Source: Aplectana chamaeleonis
Lineage: Eukaryota; Nematoda; Chromadorea; Rhabditida; Cosmocercidae
DNA: 64,000 nt
Direction: 5' to 3'
Assembly (NCBI GenBank): GCA_029168955.1
Contig: JAPDOI010000063.1
Location: 372,001-436,000 of the forward strand
The notes under the pieces are model-generated. The model saw nothing but the letters and a program-made list of their open reading frames with translations, searched no databases and was not told where the DNA came from. Both the position numbers and the translations under genes were made by a program. The first letter of the stretch is position 1. Each line of letters opens with the position of its first letter. This document shows positions 11,121-22,601 of the stretch, piece by piece.

Positions 11121-11499
11121 TGATGACATGCATGCAAATTACAGGAAAGGGCGATACTTTCATTTTTTTTATTTTTTTATTTTTTTTAATCATTAACGGT
11201 TACCTCTTCGTTAAGGTGACAGAGGGAAAGAGACCGCTGGAGTAGAACCACAAACAACAGAGGGAGGATCGTTAAAGTAGATTTCGGTACAGTTATCTCG
11301 AAGCTGCGATTTAGGAAACCAGGGCGAACGAGGAATATTCCCAAAGGAAGGATGCTTGAAAGTTCATCCAATGATGAATGAGGGAAAACAGGTATCAGTA
11401 AGTAACAACAAGCATGATATGATAAAACGAATCAGCCGTGATTCAGCTCTCAACAGGTATATAAGCAATGAAAAAGAGTAGGTGCCATTTGTTGTGTAG

Positions 11500-11907
11500 G
11501 CGTACCACCCAAACGAAGACACAAGCCATCTTATTGCGCCAACCTGCGATTGTCATGACCATGGTTATCGCTTTCGAACAGCTGCTGGTGAAGGACCATG
11601 TACAGGCCGTCAAAGTGAGGATGACCGTCTAACAAAAAGCCAACTGGGCAAAGAAAAACGGACTCCGGGTGAGTGGAAAAACTTCACTTGGACATTCAAG
11701 GAACGCAAGAAGGTCCCGGACGCCATTCAAGCATACGGCGAGATTGAGTTTCATTTTCTAAGGCAGCCCGCCAAAAAAGGATACAAGACGGCAGGTGCTG
11801 AATAAAAAGATGAAAAGAAGAAGGAAACCGATTGGAAAAGGAGGGCGAGAAGAAAAAGAGCAAGATCTAAGTTCGCAGTGGCCATGAAGGATTCTTCACC
11901 ACTTTGA
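11500..11907 (+). CDS. Hidden open frame, possible terminal exon of an unknown gene
   Basis: Immediately after TTTGTTGTGTAG, a plausible splice acceptor, an ATG-less frame stays open for 101 codons. It begins AYHPNEDTSHLIAPTCDCHD and includes TPGEWKNFTWTFKERKKVPD followed by AIQAYGEIEFHFLRQPAKKG. It stops at TAA (11803-11805). The same frame then resumes for 33 more codons of very basic sequence (KKKETDWKRRARRKRARSKF) before TGA. The composition (charged, varied, few rare residues) looks coding, but I do not recognise the family. It may be the last exon of a gene, or a pseudogene with one nonsense codon. No mobile-element motif is seen, and no upstream exon could be assigned. Confidence 0.35.
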
Positions 11908-11909
11908 AA

Positions 11910-12762
11910 AAGCAGGAAAAGTAGGTTGAAAGGTTATTTGGTAAAAGATAAACAGTGGAAGGATTCTAGGCAATACTTCAGAGATAAGGTAGGGTGTAAA
12001 ACCTTCAGAGTTTCAATAAACATGTTATTAGACACCATTTGCGTACTGATTTGTCTAAACGAAATGGAGATAGTGATATCAATCCACAAAGGCCTAATGA
12101 AACAGATGCAGCGTAGATACTATTTGTTGGGTGACCGTACAACTGATAAGCCATACCAGTCGAGCTCAACACCTTTGCTCATCGTCCTTACCTTCACAGA
12201 AGAAGACTCATGGGTGGACGACTAGGATGGTGATAGCACTTTGTCAAACCCATCAATCCGTGAGAGAAAATAAGGGGTCAACGCGAAAGAAGAGGAAGAA
12301 GGAGATCCGGTGCACTGGACTGGATTCAACCTAGAAAAACAGAATTTTTGGAGTTGCAAAAGCCAGTCGACAGATCGGTGAGAGCGAAAAATTGACCGTC
12401 AGAAAGAAAAGAAGAATGGAAACGCAGTGGAGATAGGCAGTGGAGATGAAAAGGGAAACATCGATACGGTATGAAAAAAAAACTGTTTGGGTACGAATGA
12501 ACCCGTTCGACCCCACTTTTCAACCACCTTTCACCTCAACTAGACTGGAAGATTACCAGAGGCTAGACGAGCATATGCGGAGTGGGTACCATTTCTCTTA
12601 TGGTTGCATTAGTGATTAGGGTCAAGCCAGCAGAGCGGCCGGCCAGAAATCATTGTTTCTACCTGACACCATAGCGGCTGGCTGGGGCCAGTGGACTGGC
12701 CGCGAAGGTGATGCTCGCTGTCAATCACACAGAACGACCATGCAGAATATAAACCGATGGGC
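11910..12762. other. Unannotated spacer
   Basis: A Lys/Glu-rich stretch follows the 11.5 kb frame, then mixed sequence. Frames of 60-99 codons (11926-12225, 12131-12334, 12326-12523) overlap in several phases and show no motif. Confidence 0.4.
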
Positions 12763-12766
12763 TTAA

Positions 12767-13418
12767 AGGCAGCATACACGCTCGTAAGCATAGTCGAGAT
12801 AACAGCATAGATAGGACCGCACGGCCTGTACTATGCCGTCAACGACGTTTGAAGCGCTGAAAACTGTCCAGGATGACAGTATTTGACAACTTTTGAGCAA
12901 TCTTGCCTTCCACGCCCGTATTTTCACACCCCTTCGAGTAACAGAATGAGAATCGATACTTGTGAAAACGTTTGATAATTGAGGGTGATAGCACTATCAA
13001 ATGGGAGTGCACGAGAGGAATAGCTTGGTTTACTTGAGTATAACATGTCCGCATACCTAATGACTCTCGTCCACTTTCGAGAATGCCGCTCTACTTTAGC
13101 TGACCTCTTGAAATGGAGGATTTTATCAGTGCACAAACATGTTATACTCAAGTAAATCAAGCTATTTCTCTCGTGCACTCCTATTTGATAGTGCTATCAC
13201 TCTCAATTATCACACGTTTTCACAAGTATCGATTCTCATTCTGTTACTCAAAGGGGTGTGAAAATACGGGCGTGGAAGGCAAGATTGCTCAAAAATTGTC
13301 AAATACTGTCATCCTTAACAGTTTTCAGCGCTTCAAACGTCGTTGACGACATAGTACGGGCCGTGCGGACCTATCTATGCTGTTATCTCGACTATGCTTG
13401 CGAGCGTGTATGCTGCCT
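12767..13418. mobile_element. 652 bp foldback MITE with TTAA duplication, copy 1
   Basis: Both ends read AGGCAGCATACACGCTCG, or its inverse, and are flanked by TTAA (12763-12766 and 13419-13422). The arms are roughly 300 bp and inverted over nearly their whole length (AGTCGAGATAACAGCATAGA, GACAGTATTTGACAA, ACAGAATGAGAATCGATACT). They leave a short centre around CCGCTCTACTTTAGCTGACC. The second copy, at 49889-50540, has the same length. No transposase is encoded; the frames in it read arms in both directions. Confidence 0.9.
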
Positions 13419-13624
13419 TTAAGAAGAGGAGCACTGTGTTATTGAAACAGCCTCAAAAGCGACAGTTAGCACAAGCGAAAGCTTCCCAGGGTATTAGTTG
13501 GGTCGTTTGCCTGCTCGATGAGGAACTCCTTTTGCGACCATGTTGCGTCTCCTGCCGTACAATCGTGGGCTAGATCTACAGGTATGTTTATTGTGTGTGT
13601 TACTCCTATGTGCATTACATTTTA

Positions 13625-13660
13625 GTAGCCTGATGATGGGTCTATGACCCGAAACATCGC
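13625..13660 (+). ncRNA. Hammerhead-like motif of a Penelope-type remnant
   Basis: CTGATGA at 13630-13636 is followed by one T, a perfect stem GGGTC/GACCC with a 3-base loop, then GAAAC at 13651-13655. This is the arrangement of a hammerhead core (CUGANGA, stem II, GAAA). The extra base before stem II and the lack of an obvious stem III and cleavage site argue against activity. The same layout occurs in the 21.6 kb Penelope arm and the 47.5 kb insert. Confidence 0.45.
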
Positions 13661-13898
13661 AATAAAGTGGTTGATCACTATACTTCGACCCGATGCCGAC
13701 GGCTTGAAAAGAGCTATCCAATCTCGGCTCACCAACCGTTTCTCAACGGGCTCCCAGGTCGTCACCACACCAATGCCAACACACTTATCGTCTTCCGTAG
13801 TATCCAACACCACAATGTGGCAGCCAACTACCAAACTCATTTATCAAACATAACCATGTTACCGCACACCCTGCAAATGCAGGTTCTCTTCAGCCTAA

Positions 13899-14048
13899 GA
13901 AGGCAGGACTGCAAGACTTCGGAAGCAGCTGGCCAGAGAAGAATACCTCAAAGATCAACAACGACGACCGCCACGTCAACGATTCCGTGAAGATAACAAT
14001 GCGAATAAAAATTGCTTGTCGAAGAATGTTCAGTTACTGTGTCCATAG
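13899..14048 (+). pseudogene. Possible Penelope-like or other retroelement coding fragment
   Basis: An ATG-less frame reads EGRTARLRKQLAREEYLKDQ and then QRRPPRQRFREDNN before TAG. The basic, Gln/Arg-rich composition looks coding. It lies about 250 bp downstream of the hammerhead-like motif, and Penelope-type elements place such motifs in their terminal repeats upstream of the ORF. The link is positional only and the family is not recognised. Confidence 0.25.
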
Positions 14049-14049
14049 A

Positions 14050-15066
14050 GTCAACTGAAAGAGACTTCAAGTGAGTCTTTCTTCTGAGTCGAAATCCCGA
14101 AAAATTCGATAATACCAGTAAAAGCATTGTTCTGCCTTGAGGACACAGTCTAATACCAATTGTGTGGAAACCGAAATAAACTACTATTTATTGGCTCAAC
14201 AAGAATTCAGCATAGTATATAAAGTCTAGCTTGCTCAGATGGGTCCGGGCGGAAGAAGCAGCGGCGGTCGGTCATTGCAAAATATAACAGTGGTAAGGAG
14301 ATTTTGTCATGATAAGCTCGATAATCCTTACTTCGACCGGCTCAAAATGAGGGAGCTAGGCTATTCATATGTGCACACATCGCAGACATCTACATTATTA
14401 GAAATTTTATAGAAGTGGTAGCCGTGAGGCTATCCAAGCATTCAAATCTTCGAATCGAAGAGAATAAATGCCAAATCATCAAATGAGTTCCTCAGAGTAG
14501 CCTATCAACCAGATGCGCTTTGGATCCCTGTCAAAGCTGGCTGATCGTCTGAGTCCCAATCCGTCGATACGTATCAATGACGAGGAAAATGGGGTGAAGA
14601 AAATGCACCCAATGAGTCCGTCTGCATTTCGTCTGTAGCCAGCGTGGTTCATGTCGTCTTATTTCACGGAAACCCAGCTCACGAAAATATACCCGCTGAG
14701 TCCGGAATCGTCTCGGTAGGACTAAGTAAGACGGACTCGAACGGCTTTTCAACCAACTGTGAACAAGGCCTTATCTCCTTCACTTGAGCATTATCCTGTT
14801 CATCTGCCAAAGAGAAAGAGGATGCAGTGCAAAGTGAGGCGTAAGCGCAGAGGTGCAAGCCCTGAAGCGCGGGCTCAAGTACTTGAAAGGCTTCAGTCCC
14901 GCAACAAACACGTTACCGTACGCCTGCGGCACATCTGATGGGAAAGATCGATGCGACGCGTCAGTCATCATCCAGCCACTGCTAGGTCCGGTTGCTCCCT
15001 TTTTCCTTATCTAACTAATACTATGTATTTCGTCTCATTCTCGTTTTGCGTTTTGACCTAGTTTCT
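14050..15066. other. Unannotated spacer
   Basis: No shared repeat. Two minus-strand frames, at 14531-14752 and 14780-14971, have ordinary composition but no recognisable domain and no ATG/splice context I trust. Confidence 0.4.
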
Positions 15067-15070
15067 TTAA

Positions 15071-16166
15071 CACTTAAGAGACCGCCTGCTCCACGGCAAA
15101 TTTCCACAGCCAACCGGGCTTTTTCTTGATTTTGGAAGACATTTCAACTTTGCATGCACAAGGTGCTTTGAAACACCTTTCGCAAATTTTTGGTCGTGCT
15201 GACCACGAAATAAACGTTTGTCTTTTGACTTCTAGAATTTTATGCAGGTTTCAGGTAATGGTCAGAACTGAGCCATACGGAGCCAACCTAAAGTATCGAA
15301 AACTCGAAAAATGAACCCTATTGAACCTCATGGAGAACTTTCGGCGGACTCATAAACTTTGACCTGCAAATTTGTCCGATGTAACCGATGAAAATTTCAT
15401 CAAATATCTCAAAATGGAAATCAGATTTATAATCACCACTCCCCCCCCCCCCCTCAAATGACCACCCCAGAGAGGTCGCACCAAAACCTCAAACGTTTGT
15501 CAACGGATAACGATTGGCAGACAAAAACGGTGCTTTTGAAAATCTTGAAGAAAGCACCATTTGATTGTTCTTCGAGGTCTCCAAATACACCACGTAGTGA
15601 AGTATCAACAAAATTTTGAGCATCGAACTATTCACAGGTTTTCACCCCTCCCCCTTCCCCCCAAGTTATTTCCCTCTCGCAATTTAGCGAAATCTGAAAC
15701 AAAGATGAACGATGGCTAACATACCGCAATCGACGGAAATTTTATTGAAAATTGTAAAGTAAAAACCGGAACCTTGTGCAGCAGCTCGAGTGACCCTCGG
15801 GGTCAAGACAGCGAAATTTGAAACGATGACCTACTGCAGTTATCTCAAATAGGTGGCACTGCTATTCTGACAATTGACTAGAGGACATCAGTTGCGTGAT
15901 AAGCATCAACTTAATACCCCCCTTTAGCAAAGTTTGGGACAATTTCTTTCCGACCAAAGAAGCTCGAAAAATCGAAAAGTGCCATTTTCCTAGGTGATAG
16001 TAAAATTACTAAGAACACTCAAAATGCTTGACCACTGTGAGTTTCAATAGTTTACATTATAAGGAACCTATTCGTATCTGAGGAGGACTTCACGCGTTAG
16101 AATTTCAGAAAATATTGAAATTTTTATGGCGTGGGTGCGCAGTGTGGACACGCGGTCTCTTAAGTG
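15071..16166. mobile_element. 1.1 kb TTAA-flanked MITE (CACTTAAGAGACCGC termini)
   Basis: The left end CACTTAAGAGACCGCCTGCT and right end GCGGTCTCTTAAGTG are inverted. Each is bordered by TTAA (15067-15070 and 16167-16170). The terminal repeats are short, about 20 bp. The interior is non-coding and contains long C runs near 15440 and 15645. Because TTAA also lies inside the terminus, the boundary could instead be GAGACCGC with an inner TTAA duplication. No internal homology to the AGGCA families is seen. Confidence 0.75.
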
Positions 16167-16171
16167 TTAAA

Positions 16172-17031
16172 CAATTGCATTCTTGTGATGGTGAGTTTAT
16201 GAATATGATAACCATAACTTTTAGTGGGTGTGGAACAGGGCAGTGAACCTGGTTGTGTTGGTTTTTTTGTGATGCGTTGTGACCAATATCAGCCGGACAC
16301 ATTTTTTCAACAAATTTCCTCTGACAATGATAATTAGCTGCTACCTTGAAAGGGAGCATTCTGGTAAGCAAAAAAAAAGAAACTTAAAACTCAGCGAAAA
16401 CAGAGCCGACGATAAGAATGGATGTGGGATACTTTTGGAGTGAACTGTATAAGTTCAGAAACCCCTGCTGGTTCAGTCACCAGCTAAATCATCAGTCTCC
16501 CGCGGAAAAAAACTCAACTCGCAAGGATATTTGCCAGGCAAAGGATTAACGCACGGCTAGATGTAAGCCCAATGTCCTTTCTCTCCGTTTTCCGGTGCTG
16601 AGGAATAGTCCTAGACCTATGGAGTGGTGATTTTTTTTCTCCAAAAAAAGACGTTTTCGCTGACTAGGTGATACAAGAATTAGCTAGTCTCTCACCAGTT
16701 AGATGTTGCCTTCTATTCGACCTTTTGGGCCACATCATAATTATTTGGTAAGAATCATGAAAAGAAGGAGACAAACTAAATTTTCTAGCCTACCCAAACA
16801 TAAGTTGTGAGGAGCATGTTCAACAAGACGGGTCAAATGTTAGACTGATCTAGCGCAAGCGTGCGCGAAATGCTGCTCCCTCCGTCTTCGCTGCGCTCTC
16901 TAGCTGTCTCTGGCATTCGCACGGAGAGAAATTTATTAGACACAGCCTGTGAACGAATCGAGATTTCTGACCCTAAATAAGGATATCGAATATCAAGAAC
17001 TCCCATCACATAACTCTTTTTTTTTCGCTAG
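16172..17031. other. Unannotated spacer
   Basis: No repeat or gene recognised. The pyrimidine run just before 17032 is the only notable feature and is treated as the possible splice acceptor of the next entry. Confidence 0.4.
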
Positions 17032-17137
17032 GAGTCGTAATTTGCTGTTGTATACAATTATTCCGGCTCTTCTACTCAATTACGTTGGTATTCTTTTCAT
17101 CAAGGATGAGGTATCAATTGCAGCAAACATTACTCAG
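17032..17137 (+). CDS. Candidate internal exon encoding a hydrophobic segment
   Basis: A pyrimidine tract ending TTTTTTTTTCGCTAG precedes the segment, and CAG|GTAGGT follows it, giving a good acceptor-donor pair. The frame reads RSRNLLLYTIIPALLLNYVG and then ILFIKDEVSIAANITQ, a single membrane-spanning or signal-anchor segment with a basic N-flank and polar C-flank. That is typical of type II membrane proteins such as Golgi glycosyltransferases. No adjacent exon could be identified and the family is not recognised. Confidence 0.3.
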
Positions 17138-17139
17138 GT

Positions 17140-18010
17140 AGGTATGAAGACGGAGTCGCAGCTTTTTGATTTTTTTTGAACTGCTGCTAGGAATTCAAGA
17201 TAATTTCCTTAAAAGAACGCTGAGGGATGATCTCTAAAAATAATCACTTTATAGGAAACTAATTTTAGATGGAAAAATCAGGAACAGGGTAGGCAGCAGA
17301 GGTCGCGGCACCTAGCATAAATGAGTCAGGTGCACAGGCTCATCGATTCAGGGACGGTGGTAATCCATGGAATACTACGAGTTTTATGTGGCTAGATCGT
17401 GCTCGAAGCTTGCAGAATAAACTGATTGAAACCGAGGCCATACACGCACAATCATGCGAGGTGTTGAGTCTCCTTGCAAAACTTCAGAACTCTATGGAAT
17501 TGAACCCGAAGGGCTAAAACTATAGCGGCGATCACTGGCATTGCTGGCAATTTGGGAACACCGTCAAAAAAACCACGGTACGTTCAGACGGGGTCCGCGA
17601 TCGCACTGCCGCTTACTAACAGCGTTAGACGGTACGCTACACTCGGTGTTGGTCCACCTACCAGAGAAAAAGGCTTGGAATGCAAATCACGTTACGAACT
17701 CCCTTATTGTGACCCGGAAAGCAATACAAGTAAAGCAAGACACGGCTTTATGAACGATTCATCTCGGCAATCACTTGCGAAACCAGTTGCACAGAGGAGG
17801 TGGTTGGCCTGGGAAGCCTTGTAGTACACTGATTGATGATCGAAACAGCTGGTCAGAAAGCCTACTTTTTCCATAAATAATTAGGTGAATAAATCACTCC
17901 GAGTGTTTATTGGAAGAGGCTGCAGAAGTTCAGAAGTCTGACATTTCTCGAAAGTTTCCAAAAAAAAATGTGAAAAAGAGAACTCATTGTCGGCCAGAAC
18001 TTTTCTTCTT
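17140..18010. other. Unannotated spacer
   Basis: Mixed sequence without shared repeats. Overlapping frames at 17541-17824 in two phases have no motif. Confidence 0.4.
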
Positions 18011-18011
18011 C

Positions 18012-18306
18012 AAGGTGAGCTTTTTGCGCTTGGCGCCTTTGTCAGATTCGAAACAGTGAGCTTAGCAAAGCAGATCCTGACGAAGAAGAAGTCCTGCAGA
18101 ACGACCATTGAAGCGAAGTGAGTGGGCATCTGCTCACTCCTGATCGGGACACGCCTATGCTTGCGGGCAATAGATGTTTTAGGAAAGTCTCTAAATCACT
18201 CGGCAGGATTGCACATATGGTCAATTTGAGGTCCACTGCAAAAGAACCAGGCTGTGACATTCAGGAAATCGCTTCCTTGTCCTCAATAGGTCGTCAAACC
18301 GATTAA
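18012..18306 (+). pseudogene. Possible coding remnant with one stop
   Basis: One frame reads through SELSKADPDEEEVLQNDH, a stop, then SGHLLTPDRDTPMLAGNRCF and RKVSKSLGRIAHMVNLRSTA before TAA. Composition is protein-like on both sides of the stop. No family is recognised. It may be a decayed exon or chance. Confidence 0.2.
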
Positions 18307-18404
18307 AATTTCGAGCGGTCATAGAGTAGACAACATTAACACTCTTTGCGATGATCGTCAGCAAGTATGGCATATCACCAGTTGAGGTAGGTACATGCTT
18401 GTTT

Positions 18405-18775
18405 TTATCGGTGGCCGTTGATGGGGTGGGCAGGTAGTGCACCCTATATTCAGGATTGAAGCCGTTTAGGACCGAGTCGGAGAGCTCGAATCAGTCCTAA
18501 ACGGTTTTAAACTTAAATGTAAGGTGCACTACCTGCCTACCCCACCGATCAAACCAAGCAATTGAAAAACCAACTTCGAGAAAGTACCATAGTTTAAGTG
18601 AGGTGAATTAGTACTTTAAGCCAGAGATGATGGAGAATGTTGATTATTGGTTGTTTTCTCGAAGTCGGTTTTGCAGTTGCTTGCTTTGATCAGCGGCCAT
18701 TGATGGAAGTGGGCGGGGAGTGTGCACTATATTTAAGGTTACAGCCGTCTAGGACTACTTCGGACTCTTTTTTTT
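18405..18775. repeat. Foldback cluster with three related units
   Basis: GGGTGGGCAGGTAGTGCACC at about 18424 is inverted at about 18520 (GGTGCACTACCTGCCTACCC). The arms continue through GCCGTTTAGGAC / GTCCTAAACGG around a centre near 18480. A third, diverged unit (GTGGGCGGGGAGTGTGCAC, then GCCGTCTAGGAC) lies at about 18705-18770. A second inverted pair (CCAACTTCGAGAAAG versus TTTTCTCGAAGTCGG) joins them. Non-coding. Confidence 0.65.
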
Positions 18776-21186
18776 ACAGTTTTTCGGCATTGTTGATGCA
18801 GTGAGTCTCTAACCCTCCGATTCCCGGTAAAAACTCGAAGACGGTTTTTATCGTGGACATTGCTTTTAAGGACCCTTACTCGTTCGGGATACATAAACAC
18901 AGACAGTTTCTAAATTCCGAGTGCACATTATTTCCTGATGTCTCTTGATGAAAGGGAATGGGATTAGTCGTTGCTCGAGGAATGCGTTTCTTCGCATATG
19001 CACTTTATAGACCGAGGCCACATATGGTGTCTTCATAGAACTTAGTCTAGTGAATAGGTGGTAGACCATCACTAGGTATTGGGTGTGACATCATCCTGAC
19101 CTAACGCAACGCCCCTCTGCATGGCGTATGCGAGTAATATTCCGAAGTTCCGGCAAGCCCAGATGACGTCGTATAGGACCAAGGGCATCATAGCCGGCTG
19201 ATGCGGCCACCTGTATATTTGCACATTCGAGTCTCAGCTTTGTTCGGAGTGCAAATGGCTCCCGAAGCAAACACTGCCATAGATTTTTTCAATCTCCCAT
19301 CATGGTCTGAGTGCACCAAACTTATGACAGTTTGCGGTACAATGAGCAATCAAATTTGAAATTCATTGACTGTGAGATAGCGGGTTTTCCTTCTTTACAC
19401 CATTTCATCAGTTCTGTTTCACCGAGCAAATGTTGTGTTTATGCGCGTCCATTGGACGCAATAAATTGGATTAAATGTATCTTATGTTATTGTAACACGT
19501 AACCGTAATCCTTTCCCTTCATATCTGATACAACACTTGTGTTAATCTTGATAATGTTTGATGAACACATGCAGTTATATGCATGAATTGTTGTAGCCTG
19601 TGCGATCTATGTAAAAGTGCGGATGTGATAAGGGGAGTTTATGTTATAAGAAAATAGACAGACATCACGTCTGCTCGGGGAGTTAGTTCCGGGTTCAGTG
19701 TAACTGCGACTGCGTTCACAAGGGCCTCTCCATTTCTGAAATGCTGAAACACGAACGGAGACCGCGGATATTACACAGGTACAGCGTACCACCGGCTCTC
19801 AGTTCATTTTCTTGTAGGAATACTAACCATCTCAAATCAAAATGATTCCTGGTGCACCTCCAAGTGAAGTCACTTAGGCTAAACGTCACCATTTTGTGCC
19901 CACTGGATCTTCTTTGATGAGCTTGGCTAATAGCCCTCTGTGACATGTTTGGATTGCATACATTACTCTCAATTTTAGAGATTGCTCCAATTAGGTTCAG
20001 CCAACAAGTAGGGCAACGATCCGCATGTTAGCCAACATTTCGAGTTAATATGGGTAATTTGGCGATTCGCGGTGAGTGCAAGAAAGCAGAATGCTTACCC
20101 CAGGAATAAACTGGGTCGGAATAACTTTCTTAATTGGAAGCAGGATTGCAGCTTAAAGTAGGGCGAAGTGTAATGAACTAGCGGGCTTCTAGCCAAACGC
20201 ATTGAGAACCACTCGTCTGACAAGAGACATGGACCTAGCCAGACTGACTAATGGTACAGGTGCACAGCGGAAGCTTCTCCAAGACTAGGCACAGTGTGAG
20301 CACACAAAAATAATGGCGGCATTTTTCTGGATTCTAATACTGACTCAACCACAAAGTGAAGAGAACCACGAAACAATCAATGCACAAAACTTGCCGTAGA
20401 TCAACTTCAGGATAGCAAAAGAGTAGGATATGTATAAGAGAATGAAAACTGAGAAACAAAGGACAGCCTGAGCTTGCTAAAAAAATGCAACCGCAGCAAC
20501 AACGGCCAAACGGAAGAATGGTGTTTAAAACTGCATGTAGTCCCAGCGGTCTTCATTCCAAAGAACTGTAGAAAAGATGTTTATCCGCTGCAACTGATTC
20601 CAGAACAAAAATAACTAGACGTTGAGCAGAGGGGATACGTTCAGCTTAGGCAAGCAACTAGCCGAGGCTATTCTGAGGTGGGATAATGCAGGTGCCTCTT
20701 GGATTGATAAAGTAATGTGATTCCGAAACGCATTCACTACTTGGTGGAACATCGAAATCGCTACGGATACTAGGTTTTTCAAAAGATGGATAGGTTGATG
20801 ATTTGGTCTCTCCTCTTCCTGTGATGTGACTCAAGTTAGCGGTCTCATCTTTTTGCCTTTGCTAACAGGTGTTCTGATGGATTGCTCCTGAAAGAAATGT
20901 TCTTCTTTCAATTTGCCTACATTACAAGTCAAATGCTTTCCATCCGATGTGCTGAGTGGCAGCTCTAAGAATAAAAAGTCTGCAAACATCTCGCCTATAG
21001 CAGTAGTGTCCACCGTGAATTAGAAGAGCATCTCCCTATGTGGACTGAAGAAATCAACGGTTTGACTGCGGTGCTAATTACATACCAAGATATGCTCGAC
21101 TGGACGGTTTAGTCGTCGGATTAGGTACCGGCTAAAGGCATTGCACACGCACTTGAACATTTGCGCGTCATGCATGTCTGGAACAT
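18776..21186. other. Unannotated spacer
   Basis: About 2.4 kb in which I see no shared repeat, RNA gene or convincing exon. All frames are under 80 codons and motif-free. Confidence 0.4.
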
Positions 21187-21581
21187 ACAATACCCGCTCT
21201 AAGTTTTGTAAAAACTTAGAGAATCTGGCAAACTTGGCAAAAAAACTTTCGATGCATGTAACTTTCTAGAATGAAGACTTTTTCGAATTCTGAGAACGCT
21301 ATTATATTAACAGATAAAATTGTTATCTTATTATGCGACTCGCAGACCGAAGTTCCCTAAAATCACTTTGTTTTTGAAGGAAATAGTTTTTGAAATCGTT
21401 TCTCAAAAACGTCGCGCGCGACGAAGTGCGGCGAAACTCTGAACAGTATTTGTACAAGTAATTGATTATCAATCTGTACGCTTTCTTCATAAATCAGGTG
21501 CAGGTGAGAGCATCTTAAGGTTTGTTTAGGTTGAGATTTTTCTGTTTGAACTCGGACACGAGGTTGACAGATGGATTTACT

Positions 21582-21625
21582 GGCTTACGTACGTTTCGGC
21601 GGAATCGCCGTCTTCAGAGCCTGAA
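21582..21625 (-). ncRNA. Hammerhead-like motif, left Penelope arm
   Basis: Read on the minus strand: AGGCT, CTGAAGA, one C, stem GGCG/CGCC with ATTC loop, GAAAC, GTAC, GTA, AGCC. CTGAAGA fits CUGANGA, and AGGCT can pair with AGCC as a short stem I. AC/GU around GTAC could be a 2 bp stem III, with a GUA-type cleavage triplet. Minimal type I hammerheads are known from Penelope-like elements (established). The extra C before stem II is a caveat. Confidence 0.5.
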
Positions 21626-21968
21626 AGAAGCAAATCAGAAATGCGCTTATCCGGTCAAATGTCGACTAAACTCTACCCAATTCGAAGAACTGTATTTCCC
21701 AAACGTCGTCAAAAGTGAAGAAACCAGGAGATAACCGTACCTTGTCAGGAAGCACGCTAGGAGAATCACAACATAGAACGAATTGTTGAAGCGGAACGGT
21801 GATGGTGCCGCTACCTCTCGACGTTAGAATGCGGGTCTGAGGTAGGGCTTGAGTTCTCCGGCTATATATAGGCATTCCCCCTTCCGATTGATTTTTGGGT
21901 CGTTCGCCTGGATCCAAAATGCCTCCAGGGTCTTTCTCGCGGGTGTGTCAGTTTCTCGCCCCATAATC

Positions 21969-22601
21969 TCAAACCTTGATTGGATAGTCGTCGCCTTGGT
22001 GAGCGTTAACACGGTGACACCCCAGATCTGTTGATGACCGCAGCTTATCTTTACCGTCCAGATGCTCCTTCACTCTAACATGGAGCGGCCGCGATGTCTC
22101 TCCAATGTATTGCTCGCCGCACAGCTGGCACGAGATCATGTAGACCACACCGCATGCAGTGCAATCCCCCTCTCTACCAGCAGGACAGACCACACAATTG
22201 GGAGCTGTGCAAATGCGGTCATATAGACGGTTTCGTATAAAGCGGGTTTTTAGGTTACTTGGGGGGATATCAACGATGACGCCAGTGCTTTCCAGACCAG
22301 CTTTGTTTAGACACTTTCTCAGAGATCTGCTCACTTCATCGGAAATGAAGGGCACGGCATCAAAAATGCCCTTCATTTCCGATGAAGTAAGCAGATCTCT
22401 GAGAAAGTGTCTAAACAAAGCTGGTCTGACTGTCGTCAATCGTTGATATCCCCAACCTAAAACCCGCTTTATAAAACCGTCTATATGACCGCATTTGCAC
22501 AGCTCCCAATTGTGTGGTCTATCCTGCTGGTAGAGAGGATTACACTGCATGCGGTGTGGATCTCGTGCCAGCTGTGCGGCGAGCAATACATTGGAAGACA
22601 T
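21969..22601 (-). pseudogene. Penelope-like element, GIY-YIG endonuclease C-terminus (left arm)
   Basis: The frame crosses the palindrome centre. The authentic part begins near PFISDEVSRSLRKCLNKAGL and continues with a cysteine-rich CTAPNCVVCPAGREGDCTAC. The GIY-YIG core GVVYMISC...EQYIGETSRP then runs into LHVRVKEHL. This order (reverse transcriptase end, CCHH-type cysteine motif, GIY-YIG domain) is characteristic of Penelope-like retroelements, whose endonuclease nicks target DNA for priming (established). The first ~70 residues are antisense read from the opposite arm. The reverse transcriptase domain is missing and the C-terminal frame ends soon after DDYPIKV, so it is non-functional. It is the better-preserved arm. 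Confidence 0.85.

Noticed and set aside
12490..12516. GTTCGACCCC as a tRNA B-box
   Set aside because: No A-box or cloverleaf could be folded upstream.
13113..13346. 77-codon frame repeated at 50235-50468
   Set aside because: The similarity between the two is due to the 652 bp foldback; the arms also give opposite-strand frames of similar length.
22159..22446. 95-codon plus-strand frame across the palindrome centre
   Set aside because: It reads one Penelope arm antisense and the other sense, so it is a product of the inverted junction.
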